Of a stretch of 58,895 bases of DNA, positions 42,598-50,947 are shown one piece after another. The first letter of the stretch is position 1. The number at the start of each line of letters is the position of its first letter. The position numbers and the translations under genes are program-made. The stretch comes from Planctomycetaceae bacterium. Lineage in GTDB: Bacteria > Planctomycetota > Phycisphaerae > SM23-33. Location: assembly GCA_021371965.1 (NCBI GenBank), contig JAJFVE010000190.1:1-58895 (forward strand), read 5' to 3'. A model generated the notes under the pieces. It was not told the DNA's origin, did not search any database, and saw nothing but the letters and a program-made list of their open reading frames with translations.

Positions 42598-43281
42598 ATG
42601 ACAAGCTTCGTGAAGAAACTGTGCGTAATCGGTGCCGTCATTTGCCTCGTTGGCTGCGAGGAACAGAAAAGCATTGCCCCGCCGCTCGCCAAGGCGCCTG
42701 AAACGTCGGTACAGACTGCGGCCCCGACGAACGTCGCGACGACGGGCACCAAGAGCGGCATTTTCGGCCATGACGTGGACCCGACGGCCCAGGTGGTCTA
42801 TCTCATCGACCGCAGCGGCTCGATGAGCGATTCCCTGGCGATGATCGAGCGGGAGTTGGTGGCCTCGTTCGGCTGCCTCAGGAGCGGCCAGGAGTTCCAC
42901 ATCATCTTCTACAACGGTCAACCGCACGAGAACCCCGCTGCCCGACTGATTCCGGCGACCGACGCAAACAAGTACCAGGCCTACAAGTACGTGCAGGCCG
43001 TCAAGGCCCACGGCCTGAGCAACCCCGTGCCGGCGATGGAGCGGACCTTCCAGGTGCTCCGCCAGGGCAGCGCCGAGCGCCCGCGCGTGATCCACTTCCT
43101 CAGCGACGGGGCGTTTCCGGATAACGACGAACTGCTCGCGACCGTCCGCCGCCTCAACCAGGACAAGAGCGTGCGCATCCACACCTATCTCTGCGGCCAA
43201 AGCACCCCGCTGTCCATGGCCGTCATGAAGCGCATCGCGGCAGAGAATAACGGGCGCTACGCCTACCTGACCAGCGAGTAA
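42598..43281 (+). CDS. VWA-domain lipoprotein
   Basis: The 227-residue product has a lipoprotein signal (MTSFVKKLCVIGAVICLVGC) with the lipobox LVGC. A VWA domain follows at about 55-220: VVYLIDRSGSMSDSLAMIER has the MIDAS DxSxS motif, then IHFLSDGAFPDN contains the aspartate of the domain's second metal site. It may bind other surface proteins or a metal ion; function unknown. ATG 42598 was chosen because it gives the signal peptide; the frame opens upstream at 42532. A terminator follows 55 bases after the stop. Monocistronic. Confidence 0.85.
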   Translation: MTSFVKKLCVIGAVICLVGCEEQKSIAPPLAKAPETSVQTAAPTNVATTGTKSGIFGHDVDPTAQVVYLIDRSGSMSDSLAMIERELVASFGCLRSGQEFHIIFYNGQPHENPAARLIPATDANKYQAYKYVQAVKAHGLSNPVPAMERTFQVLRQGSAERPRVIHFLSDGAFPDNDELLATVRRLNQDKSVRIHTYLCGQSTPLSMAVMKRIAAENNGRYAYLTSE

Positions 43282-43335
43282 ACTTTGCCTCAGGATCTAC
43301 CGCAGAGATCGCGGAGAACACAGAAGATACGGAGA

Positions 43336-43367
43336 GACGGGGAAAGCTCAACCGAGTTTTCCCCGTC
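43336..43367 (+). terminator. Terminator after the VWA gene
   Basis: GACGGGGAAA and its complement TTTTCCCCGTC form a stem of about 11 base pairs around GCTCAACCGAG, followed by CTTCTTTTG. Confidence 0.75.
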
Positions 43368-43394
43368 CTTCTTTTGATCTGTGCACTTGCCATG

Positions 43395-43487
43395 TTAGCG
43401 GCGGCGCTTGCTCCGCGCGGTTGTTTCCCTGTACATCTGCAGCGGTCCTGGTGCCAAGAAACCGCGCGGGGCAAGCCCCGCCGCTAA
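43395..43487. repeat. TTAGCGGCGG hairpin repeat, inverted pair
   Basis: A forward copy (43395-43420) and an inverted copy (43462-43487) enclose 41 bases. Arms are nearly perfect complements over about 25 bases, so the whole can form a long hairpin. The same two forms occur singly at 10184, 33513 and 52882. Confidence 0.8.
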
Positions 43488-43555
43488 CTTGTCCGATCTA
43501 TATTGACCTCCCGGCGACGCGACTGTCCAATTGCTTTTGGATGCGGAACATCGCC

Positions 43556-44344
43556 ATGAAAATTGCGCTCGTTGAGATTTTGGCGGCGACGGCGGCGATC
43601 CTTATGATCGGCCGGCCTGGAGGTTCTTTGATGGCCGCGGATGCAAAGACAATTCGCCCGCTGCGCGTGCTGTTCGTGGGCAACAGCTACATCTTCGTCA
43701 ACGATCTGCCGGCGATGATCAAGGCCCTGGCGGCGGGCAGGCAGTCGCGGCCGCTGGAGTACGTCATCAACGCCCCCGGCGGCTGCACGCTGCAGCGGCA
43801 CTGGGAGAGCACCGGCGTGCGAAAGCAGATCGCCCAAGGCCGGTGGGACTTCGTCGTTCTTCAGGAACAAAGCCAGATGCCTTTCGTGCGGACGGAGGTC
43901 TTTCAAAAGTTCGCCGCGCTGCTGGCCAAAGATGTCTCCGCCGCCGGGGCCACGCCGCTGTTCTACCAGACCTGGGCTCGCAAGAACGCCCCGCAGACGC
44001 AGGAGGCCCTGACGCGCGAGTACACGGCCGCGGCGGCGTCGGCCGGGGCGGCGATGGCCGCGGTCGGCGAGGCGTTTGCCACCTGTCGCAGCCGGCATCC
44101 GGACATCGAGCTCTTCCAGGGCGACGGCAGCCATCCCACCGTCGCGGGCACGTACTTGGCCGCATGCGTTTTCTACCGGATGCTGTACAATGCCGATCCG
44201 CGAGGCCTGCCCGCAAGGCTCAGCAGCGCCGGCAAGAGCGTGGCGAACCTGGGCCAGCCTCAGGCCCAGGCCCTGCAAGCGGTAGCGTGGCAGGCAACCC
44301 ACCAGACGAAATCGTCGGTGATACAGCCGACGAAGGAGAAATGA
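43556..44344 (+). CDS. SGNH/GDSL-like hydrolase
   Basis: The 262-residue protein has a signal peptide or membrane start (MKIALVEILAATAAILMIGR), then LRVLFVGNSYIFVNDLP with the block-I serine (GNS), a glycine-rich oxyanion stretch (NAPGGCTLQ), and block V GDGSHPTVAGTYLAA with the D-x-x-H catalytic pair. This is the SGNH esterase layout (DUF4886-like). It would act on carbohydrate or lipid acyl esters outside the cytoplasm. Its stop overlaps the start of the Eis-like gene (ATGA), so the two are co-translated. The start could also be 43541. Confidence 0.78.
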   Translation: MKIALVEILAATAAILMIGRPGGSLMAADAKTIRPLRVLFVGNSYIFVNDLPAMIKALAAGRQSRPLEYVINAPGGCTLQRHWESTGVRKQIAQGRWDFVVLQEQSQMPFVRTEVFQKFAALLAKDVSAAGATPLFYQTWARKNAPQTQEALTREYTAAAASAGAAMAAVGEAFATCRSRHPDIELFQGDGSHPTVAGTYLAACVFYRMLYNADPRGLPARLSSAGKSVANLGQPQAQALQAVAWQATHQTKSSVIQPTKEK

Positions 44345-45579
44345 TGAGCAACCCGCAGAGTCCCCCGCTGACGTTGATGTGCCCGGACCCGAAGATCCAC
44401 GCCGACGAAATCTACGACCTGACCGGCAAGGTCTTCTCCGGCGGCAACGAATATTACTGGTGGCAGAAATACTGCCGTGAGTATTACTTCGGCAACAGCC
44501 ATTACGACTGGTCGGCCTCGACGATCGGCCTGATGGACGGGCACATCGTCACGCACTGGGGCGTGTGGGACTACGCCATGCGCGTCGGCACGGCGAGGGT
44601 GAAATGCGGCGGCATCGGGGCGGTGGCCACCGACGGGCGGTATCGCAACCGCGGTCTTATGACGTTCACCGGCAATGACAACATGACCCGGATGCGCGCG
44701 TGCGGATATGACATCTCGGTGCTCTTCGGCAAGCACGACTTCTATCATCGCTACGGGTACGTGCGGTCATGGGCGGGGATGCACTGGTCGATCGGCGTTG
44801 CGGAGCTGCCCGCAGAGAAGCCCCAGGCCAAGCCGGTGCTGCTGGAGAGCCCGCCGCGGGGCGCGTTCGACCGGCTCTACAACCGCTGCCACGCCCGCCT
44901 GACGGGCACCGCCGTGCGCCCGACGTACCGCGGGTCGATGCTCATGTGGGGCAACAAGCACTTCGCCTGGCCTGCCCGCGGGCATTCCGCCGGAAAAGAC
45001 GCCGGGCTCGACGGCTACATCATCTGCTCCTTCGGCGGCCTGGACGTTAACGTGATCGAGTTCGCCGGCCAGACGGATCAGGTGCTGCGGGCCCTGCGGG
45101 TGCTGGCCGACAAGAACGGCTGCAAGAAGATCAACTTCATGTGCCTGCACCACGACAGCGACCTGTGCCGCCGCATCCGCCGCCTCTCGTGCAGTTGCTC
45201 GACCAACTACATCCGCAACGGCGGCGAGATGGTCGCGATGATCAATCTGCCGACGACCATGGCCAAGATGACCGGCGAGCTGTCGCGGCGGCTGAAGAAC
45301 TCCGAACTGGCCGCCTGGCGAGGCGACCTGCTTATCGAAGACCAGACCGGCCAGGCGCTGTTGAAGATCGACCGCGGCCACGTGAGCGTCTCAAAACCGG
45401 CCGCCAGCAAGAATGCCATTCGCGGCGGTATGCACGTGGTGCAGCTTGTCATCGGAACGCAGGACCCGTTCGAGACGGTCGAGGCCGCCGGCATCAAGCT
45501 CAGCGGCCAGGCTAAGCGCCTCCTGCCGACACTCTTCCCAGACCAGCACCCCACCCTCAGCCAGCGGGACCATTTTTGA
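44344..45579 (+). CDS. Eis-like GNAT acetyltransferase
   Basis: The protein has 411 residues. The N-terminal GNAT domain (LTGKVFSGGNEYYWWQKYCR, VKCGGIGAVATDGRYRNRGL, FGKHDFYHRYGYVRSW) includes the R-x-x-G-x-A-like acetyl-CoA loop RYRNRGLM, as in Eis proteins that have two tandem GNAT folds plus an SCP2-like C-terminal domain (DLLIEDQTGQALLKIDRGHV). Eis enzymes acetylate aminoglycosides or protein/amine substrates. Its function here is unknown; the overlap with an SGNH hydrolase gene suggests a pair acting on the same acylated molecule. ATG 44344 has GGAG about six bases upstream; ATG 44341 is three bases earlier. Confidence 0.75.
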   Translation: MSNPQSPPLTLMCPDPKIHADEIYDLTGKVFSGGNEYYWWQKYCREYYFGNSHYDWSASTIGLMDGHIVTHWGVWDYAMRVGTARVKCGGIGAVATDGRYRNRGLMTFTGNDNMTRMRACGYDISVLFGKHDFYHRYGYVRSWAGMHWSIGVAELPAEKPQAKPVLLESPPRGAFDRLYNRCHARLTGTAVRPTYRGSMLMWGNKHFAWPARGHSAGKDAGLDGYIICSFGGLDVNVIEFAGQTDQVLRALRVLADKNGCKKINFMCLHHDSDLCRRIRRLSCSCSTNYIRNGGEMVAMINLPTTMAKMTGELSRRLKNSELAAWRGDLLIEDQTGQALLKIDRGHVSVSKPAASKNAIRGGMHVVQLVIGTQDPFETVEAAGIKLSGQAKRLLPTLFPDQHPTLSQRDHF

Positions 45580-45598
45580 CTGATAGCTGTTGGCTGTC

Positions 45599-45658
45599 AG
45601 CGATCAGCGATGGTAATTGGCTTCTGACCTGAAAGCTGAGAGATGAAAGCTGATCGCT
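45599..45658. repeat. Hairpin with GCTGATCGCT arms between convergent genes
   Basis: AGCGATCAGC (45599-45608) and GCTGATCGCT (45649-45658) are complementary; between them are related GCTGA units. It lies between the Eis-like gene and truA, which end toward each other, and may serve as a two-way terminator. Confidence 0.55.
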
Positions 45659-45661
45659 TCT

Positions 45662-46420
45662 TCAATAATGCACGCACATCAGATACAGCCCGTCGGGCGG
45701 GGCGGTCGGGCCGGCGTCACGGCGGTCGCATGAGGCCAGAACCTTGTCCACCTGCCCGGGGGCCCAGTGGCCGCGGCCGATCTCGATGAGCGTCCCGACG
45801 ATGTTGCGGACCATATTGTAGAGGAACCCGTCCCCCTGCACCGTCACGACGACCTGAGCGCCATCCTCGGCCACTTCGCAGCGGCTGACCGTTCGCACGG
45901 TCGTCTGCCGCTCCTCGGCCGAGGACGCGAAGCCCAGAAAGTCGTGCCGGCCGACGATGCGAATGGCGCCCTCACGCATGGCCTCGACATCGAGCGGTCG
46001 CCAGTAGTGGTACACCAGGGCGCACAATTCCACCGGCCGCACCGGCGCGACGTGGATGCGATATCGGTACGTCTTGCCCACGGCGCTGCGAGAGGCGTGG
46101 AAGCCTTCCGGCACTTCGGCGGCGCTGCGCACGGCGATGTCGCGCGGGAGGCGCGAGTTCATCGCCCGTCGCAGCCCCACTACCGGCACAGCCGCATTGG
46201 TCGTGTAGAAGTTGGCCACCTGTCCCATCGCGTGCACGCCCGCGTCGGTGCGCCCCGCCCCCATGGCGTTGACATGATGGCCGACAATCCGCCCGGCGGC
46301 CTCCTCGACGCGCTGCTGGACAGTGTCCAGCCCCTGCGCCTGCCGCTGCCAGCCATGGTAGGCCGCGCCGTTGTAGGCGATCACCAGCTTGATATTGCGC
46401 CGAGGCGCTTCGTCGCTCAT
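45662..46420 (-). CDS. truA: tRNA pseudouridine synthase A
   Basis: The 252-residue enzyme isomerises U38-U40 in the tRNA anticodon arm. It has the catalytic aspartate in AGRTDAGVHA (with YNGAAYHGWQRQAQGLDTVQ at the N-terminus), FHASRSAVGKTYRYRI and the C-terminal QGDGFLYNMVRNIVGTLIEI block. Length is standard. The start at 46420 gives MSDEAPRR; the frame also has an ATG three codons before. It is followed by convergent repeat DNA. Confidence 0.94.
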   Translation of the reverse strand: MSDEAPRRNIKLVIAYNGAAYHGWQRQAQGLDTVQQRVEEAAGRIVGHHVNAMGAGRTDAGVHAMGQVANFYTTNAAVPVVGLRRAMNSRLPRDIAVRSAAEVPEGFHASRSAVGKTYRYRIHVAPVRPVELCALVYHYWRPLDVEAMREGAIRIVGRHDFLGFASSAEERQTTVRTVSRCEVAEDGAQVVVTVQGDGFLYNMVRNIVGTLIEIGRGHWAPGQVDKVLASCDRRDAGPTAPPDGLYLMCVHY

Positions 46421-46506
46421 GGCCGTCATTGTGCCACGTTCTCAGCGTCCTGTGCCAGGTGCCACAGGCTGGAAAGCCTGTGCAACCAAGAAATCGGCGA
46501 TTCTGC

Positions 46507-47484
46507 TCAGGCGTTGGCCTTGGCGCAGGCGATTGTGTTGCGCAGGAGGATCGCCACGGTCACCGGCCCCACGCCGCCGGGCACCGGCGTGATCGCGCCG
46601 ACTTTTTCCTTGGCCGATTCAAAATCAACGTCGCCCACCGTGATCATCGCCGGCTTGCCCTTGTCGTTGAGGACCGGGTTGCCGTCAGCGTCCAGCGCCT
46701 TGGGAATGCGGTTGATCGCCACGTCGATGACGATGGCGCCTTCTTTGAGCATGTCACCCTTGATGAGGCCCTTGAGGTCCGGCAGGGGCGGGTTCTCGCC
46801 GGCTTTCTTCTTGCGGCTGTAGGCGTTCCAGCGAACCTGCGGCACGCCGGTGGCCACGAAGACCACGTCCGCCCGGCGCGTGTGGAATGCCAGGTCTTTC
46901 GTCGCCACGTGGCAGACGGTGACGGTGGGGCTTTCGCTGAGGCTCTGCAGCAGGATCGCCGCGATGGGCTTGCCGACAATCTCGCTGTGTCCGACGACGA
47001 CCACTTCCAGCCCGGCCAGGTTGCCCGCGGTGGCCTTGAGCAGCTCGACCGCCGCCGCGGCCGTGCACGGCGAGACGATCCCGCCGCCGTAGAAGAGCTT
47101 GCCCATATTGGCCGGTCCCATGCCCTCGACGTCCTTGGACGGCGCTATCGTCTGCTGCACCAGGCGGGCGTCGATCTGCTTGGGGAAGGGCATCAGCAGC
47201 AGCAGGCCGCTGATCGAGCGGTCGGCGTTGATCTGCTGCACGCGGGCCAGCGCGTCGGCCTGCGAGATGTTCTCGGGCAGTTCGATCAGCTCGTAGTCGA
47301 TCCCGGCGGCGGCACACTGCTGAGCCTGGCTCTTGGCGTACATCTTGCTCGGGGCGCTGTCGCCGATAAGAAGGGCGGCCAGCTTGGGCTTGTTGCCAGC
47401 CGCGGCCAGCGCCTGGGCGTCGGCGGCGACTTGCTCGAGCATCTTCGCGGCCAGGGGTTCTCCGTCAATAATCTTCGCGGGCAT
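46507..47484 (-). CDS. folD: FolD-family methylenetetrahydrofolate dehydrogenase, cyclohydrolase site altered
   Basis: The 325-residue protein has the FolD fold: a catalytic N-terminal domain, then a Rossmann NADP domain (VVVVGHSEIVGKPIAAILLQ, DVAINRI, ITPVPGGVGPVTVAILLRNT). FolD normally interconverts 5,10-methylene- and 10-formyl-tetrahydrofolate by dehydrogenase and cyclohydrolase steps. Against E. coli, Y49 matches Y52, but the catalytic K56 is Q53 (MYAKSQAQQC), Q98-type glutamine is L97 (LLLLMPFP), and DKDVDG reads SKDVEG. The dehydrogenase parts look intact, so a mainly dehydrogenase enzyme is inferred. It also has two insertions of about 15 residues each. It starts one base after the DUF2520 stop. 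Confidence 0.85.
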   Translation of the reverse strand: MPAKIIDGEPLAAKMLEQVAADAQALAAAGNKPKLAALLIGDSAPSKMYAKSQAQQCAAAGIDYELIELPENISQADALARVQQINADRSISGLLLLMPFPKQIDARLVQQTIAPSKDVEGMGPANMGKLFYGGGIVSPCTAAAAVELLKATAGNLAGLEVVVVGHSEIVGKPIAAILLQSLSESPTVTVCHVATKDLAFHTRRADVVFVATGVPQVRWNAYSRKKKAGENPPLPDLKGLIKGDMLKEGAIVIDVAINRIPKALDADGNPVLNDKGKPAMITVGDVDFESAKEKVGAITPVPGGVGPVTVAILLRNTIACAKANA

Positions 47485-47485
47485 G

Positions 47486-48304
47486 TCAGTCCTCTTTTCC
47501 TTCGCTGAGTATCTTCCGCAAGGCGTCGGCCTTTGCGGCGTCTATCGATCCCTTCTTCAGGGCCAGTTCAATCGTTTTAAGTCCCGCCGCGCGGTACAAC
47601 GCGGCGGTTCGTCCCCTCAGCGCCGCCATGTGCCGCCCGACGGTCGCCGTATCGCCGCGGACGATCGGTCCCGTCAGCGCCCCAGCCGGACCGAGCATGG
47701 CATTGTTGTCCAGCGTCGAACACACCAGCGGCAGCAGGGCCTTTTTGGCGAGCTCTCGCTCAATGCCGGCCTCGCCCATCAGCTCCAGCCCGCACTCCAG
47801 CAGCGTCGTCAGATAGTTGCAGGCCATGACGGCTGCGGCATGGTATAGCGCCTTGCCCCCGCTGTCCATGACAACCGCCCGCGCGCCGATGCGGGCCGCA
47901 AATGCCTTGAGCGACTCGACAGCCAGAGCGTCCCCCTCGCAGAAACAGTACGATCCCGGAATGGCCGCAATAGCCGCCTCGACTGTCGGAAACGTCTGCA
48001 GCGGGTGCATCGACCCGATATGGCAACCGCATTCTTCCCTCGCGGCAGCGAGAATCTCGCTGCTCAGTGCCCCGCTGCAATGCGCCACGACGCTGCCGCG
48101 TTTGAACGCCTTCGCTCGCGAAAGCTGCGAGCAGACCGATTCAATCACGTCATCGCCGACCGTCAGCAGGACGAGTTCCGCCGGCGAGGGCGTCTGGCCT
48201 CGCCGGACCAGCGCCGCGCGCAAACCTACTTTGCCCGCCAGCGCCGCCATCGCCGTGCCGACGTTGCCAGGACCGATGATCGCGATGTCACAGAGGTCTG
48301 CCAT
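47486..48304 (-). CDS. DUF2520-family Rossmann protein
   Basis: The 272-residue protein has an N-terminal Rossmann domain (DIAIIGPGNVGTAMAALAGK, LVLLTVGDDVIESVC) like NADP-dependent dehydrogenases, and a helical C-terminal domain (YHAAAVMACNYLTTLLECGL, then MGEAGIERELAKKALLPL) of the DUF2520 type, with HCSGALSSEIL in between. Members often neighbour pantothenate or tRNA genes and have no settled function. It directly precedes folD with a one-base gap, so they form an operon. Confidence 0.82.
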   Translation of the reverse strand: MADLCDIAIIGPGNVGTAMAALAGKVGLRAALVRRGQTPSPAELVLLTVGDDVIESVCSQLSRAKAFKRGSVVAHCSGALSSEILAAAREECGCHIGSMHPLQTFPTVEAAIAAIPGSYCFCEGDALAVESLKAFAARIGARAVVMDSGGKALYHAAAVMACNYLTTLLECGLELMGEAGIERELAKKALLPLVCSTLDNNAMLGPAGALTGPIVRGDTATVGRHMAALRGRTAALYRAAGLKTIELALKKGSIDAAKADALRKILSEGKED

Positions 48305-48359
48305 GTATCGTCCAGTATCGCCGGTGGTGCGCAGGGGTCAAGGGCCGGCATGGGAAGTC

Positions 48360-49439
48360 CTACTTCTTCAGGGCTCTGCTCAAGGCTTCGATTCGCTCGG
48401 TATTGGGTTTGCCCTCGCTCGTCCATGTCGGACAGAGCCACCCGCCCTCGTCGTGTTCGTTCCACGCGTAGACAATGACCGCTTGGGCTGGGCAAATCGC
48501 CTTGTTGACGCGAACCAGCGCGATCGCACGCTGCAGGTGCGATACGATCTCTTCCGGTGTGCCTGCGGCCGGGAAGACCTTCTGGTTCACATAGTTCTGC
48601 CCCTTCTCCCACGACGGCACGCGGTTCTCCTGGCGCGGCCTCTTGTCCCACCCCGTCGTCACTAGCGGCACGTATGGAACCTTTGCGACCATGGCCGCCC
48701 GCCATTGCCCCTTCTCGACGACCTGGCAGAGATCCGCGAAAGTTGCCTTGTCGCTGGGACAAGCATATGCCGAGACGGCGTCGAATCCCTTGGCCGATGC
48801 CTTGAAGTAATCAGACGGCGGATGCCATCCCATGTAGATGCAATATGGATTGAGCCCCTCCTGCCGAGCCGCGCGGAGGAAGTCGGCAAATCGCTTACTG
48901 TGCAGTCCGCCCAGAAAAGCTTGGTCAAAGGCATACACCAGCGGCCGCCCGCCCAGCACCGTCTGATAGCCCTTCTCCTTGAGCAGAGCTACCGCGCGCC
49001 AGCGCTCTGTAGGCCAATCCTTTTCCGCAACGCCGAAGGAATTATGGAGGATGGCGCAGAAGTTGATTCGGCCGCGCTCCTTGCTCTTGAGGTAATTCGC
49101 CAGCGACACGCTCATTGAGCTGTGTTTGGGATACAGCAGGAAGGCCCAGTAGTCCAGGCCGGCCTTGGCGGCAAAAGCGATCTCCTGGTCCATGATCGCC
49201 TGACCGCCACCGTCGATGTGCACGCGCCCATCGGCGGCGACGCTGGCGAACCATGGCAGGCGGTGGTGAAATTGCCGAGGGCCCAGCGTCCGCTCAACCT
49301 GCGCGGTGACATCGCCGCCCGTCCATGCGTCCCAGCGAATCGCCCCGACAATGGGCCGAGCCTCTTGTCCATCGCTCGCCAGCGCCAGTATGGGAACCAC
49401 AGCCACAGCAGCGACCCAAAGATTGCCAAGTCTCAACAT
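48360..49439 (-). CDS. Secreted GH99/GH71-like protein
   Basis: The 359-residue product has a signal peptide (MLRLGNLWVAAVAVVPILAL). The rest is TIM-barrel-like: IVGAIRWDAWTGGDVT, WFASVAADGRVHIDGGGQAI, AAKAGLDYWAFLLYPK, PYCIYMGWHPPSDYFKASAK, and the C-terminal VIVYAWNEHDEGGWLCPTW, which matches the 'W-N-E-x-x-E-G-x-x-L-x-P' end motif of GH99-like and DUF5010-type proteins. It probably acts on a glycan; substrate and catalytic pair are not resolved. Monocistronic. Confidence 0.7.
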   Translation of the reverse strand: MLRLGNLWVAAVAVVPILALASDGQEARPIVGAIRWDAWTGGDVTAQVERTLGPRQFHHRLPWFASVAADGRVHIDGGGQAIMDQEIAFAAKAGLDYWAFLLYPKHSSMSVSLANYLKSKERGRINFCAILHNSFGVAEKDWPTERWRAVALLKEKGYQTVLGGRPLVYAFDQAFLGGLHSKRFADFLRAARQEGLNPYCIYMGWHPPSDYFKASAKGFDAVSAYACPSDKATFADLCQVVEKGQWRAAMVAKVPYVPLVTTGWDKRPRQENRVPSWEKGQNYVNQKVFPAAGTPEEIVSHLQRAIALVRVNKAICPAQAVIVYAWNEHDEGGWLCPTWTSEGKPNTERIEALSRALKK

Positions 49440-49509
49440 GAGGATTCAGTATCACCGCAAGGGCTGTGGCGTCAAGCTAGAAGAATTGCTGGAATGCGCG
49501 CCCAGCGTC

Positions 49510-50493
49510 TTACTTCGCCGCCAGGGGGTGCGCCTTGTCGTAGACTTCCTTCAGGCGGGTCGTCGTCAGGTGGGTGTAGATCTGCGTGGTCGAGAGGCTC
49601 GCGTGGCCGAGCAACTCCTGCACGCAGCGCAGGTCCGCCCCGGCGTTGAGCATGTGCGTGGCGAAGCTGTGCCGCAAGGCGTGGGGACTGATGCTCAGCG
49701 GGATGCCCGCGATCAGCAGGTACTTGTCCAGCTTGCGCCGCACCGAGCGGTCCGTCAGGCGCTGGCCGCTGCGGTTCACAAACAGCGGGCCGAAGTCGGC
49801 GCGGCCGAACTCGCCGGTGCGGGCCTTGAGCCAGGCGGCGATGGCCTCGACGGCCTTGCTGCCCAGCGGCACGAGGCGCTCCTTCTTGCCCTTGCCGTGG
49901 CGGATGCGCACGGCCTCGGAGAACTCGTCGAGGTCTTCGATGTTCAGTCCGCACAGCTCGCTGATTCGCAGGCCCGAGGAGTAGATCGTCTCGAGAATCG
50001 CCCGGTCGCGGGCGCCCAGGAAGGTGTGCGTGTCGGGGGCTTCCAGCAGGGCGTTGATCTGCTGCACGTCGAGGCACTTGGGCAGGCGCTTGTCCTGGCG
50101 CGGCGTGCGCACGATGCTCACCGGTGAGGCCTGCAACTGCCCGCCCCTCACGAGATACTTGTAAAAGCTCCGCAGCGACGCCAGCTTGCGGGCGGTGGTG
50201 GCCTTGGAGTACTGGCTGCTGCGAAGCATCGCCAAGTACGCCCGCACGGTCACCGGCGTCACGTCGAGCAACTGATCGGCCATCCCCTCCAGGGGCACGT
50301 CCTGCGGCACGGGCAAGTCCTCAGATGTCAGCACGAGCCCCGCCTCGCCGCCGGCGCGGGCTGATAGGAAGCAGCAGAACTGTGTCACGTCGGCCAGGTA
50401 CGAGCGGACGGTGTGCTCGGAGAAGTTACGCTGCTTGGCGATGTAATCGAGGAACTGCTGAATGATGGGTAGATCGTGCATCGGGCCTTCCAT
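49510..50493 (-). CDS. xerC: Tyrosine recombinase XerC/XerD family
   Basis: The 327-residue recombinase has an N-terminal SAM-like core-binding domain (IIQQFLDYIAKQRNFSEHTV) and a catalytic domain with R176 (SGLRISEL), K201 (GKGKKER), H271 and R274 (HALRHSFATH), H297 (LGHASLSTTQ) and nucleophile Y306. It resolves chromosome dimers at dif together with a partner Xer. It is not flanked by integron or phage features, so a housekeeping Xer is likeliest. No dif site was identified in the window. Start M1 or M5. Confidence 0.88.
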   Translation of the reverse strand: MEGPMHDLPIIQQFLDYIAKQRNFSEHTVRSYLADVTQFCCFLSARAGGEAGLVLTSEDLPVPQDVPLEGMADQLLDVTPVTVRAYLAMLRSSQYSKATTARKLASLRSFYKYLVRGGQLQASPVSIVRTPRQDKRLPKCLDVQQINALLEAPDTHTFLGARDRAILETIYSSGLRISELCGLNIEDLDEFSEAVRIRHGKGKKERLVPLGSKAVEAIAAWLKARTGEFGRADFGPLFVNRSGQRLTDRSVRRKLDKYLLIAGIPLSISPHALRHSFATHMLNAGADLRCVQELLGHASLSTTQIYTHLTTTRLKEVYDKAHPLAAK

Positions 50494-50511
50494 GGCCGGC
50501 CGCGCGTGCGG

Positions 50512-50733
50512 CTACGGTTCGGTCTGCAGGATAGCCGCAGCGGCGGCCAGGTCGACCACGCCCTGGGCCACCTGGAAACTTAGCGAGGCGGCGTCCATCC
50601 AGTCGAGGTTGCACTGCTCGTCGTCAGCCAGGCGCATCAGTTCGTCGATGATCTGGTTCTCGCTGCCGGGGGCGTACGTGAAGAGGTACGTGTGGCCGTC
50701 TTTCTCCAGAGTGATCGTGCGCTTGACCGACAT
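50512..50733 (-). CDS. Small hypothetical protein upstream of xerC
   Basis: The 73-residue protein begins MSVKRTITLEKDGHTYLFTY and continues with APGSENQIIDELMRLADDEQ; the rest has a hydrophobic alanine-rich end (VDLAAAAAILQ). GGAGCC lies nine bases upstream of the ATG. No domain is recognised. It ends 18 bases before xerC starts, so the two may be co-transcribed. The frame upstream of 50733 runs into repeat DNA and is not coding. Confidence 0.6.
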   Translation of the reverse strand: MSVKRTITLEKDGHTYLFTYAPGSENQIIDELMRLADDEQCNLDWMDAASLSFQVAQGVVDLAAAAAILQTEP

Positions 50734-50766
50734 CGCCAGGCTCCTCAAAAAAGCGGCCGCGGTTTC

Positions 50767-50882
50767 TCGTGTCGCGGGCGTATCGCCCGCGCGTGCCGAG
50801 GGCATCCTGCCCTCGCTATGGCAGTCTTGAGTCCGCGGGCGAGACGCCCGCCGGACTCGCAGACAGGATGTCCGCGACACGA
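50767..50882. repeat. Cloverleaf-like hairpin array A
   Basis: An outer perfect 11-base-pair stem (TCGTGTCGCGG at 50767-50777 and its complement at 50872-50882) encloses three strong hairpins: 50774-50790 (loop TAT), 50797-50815 (CGAGGGCA/TGCCCTCG, loop TCC) and 50829-50858 (GAGTCCG/CGGACTC outer and CGGGCG/CGCCCG inner arms, loop AGA), plus a small GACA-GGA-TGTC hairpin at about 50861. Fold type resembles a four-way junction. Confidence 0.75.
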
Positions 50883-50947
50883 ACAGCCATGCCGCATGTA
50901 GGAGTTATCGGACGAAAATCGTCGCACCTGCAGTTTTACTCGCATTG

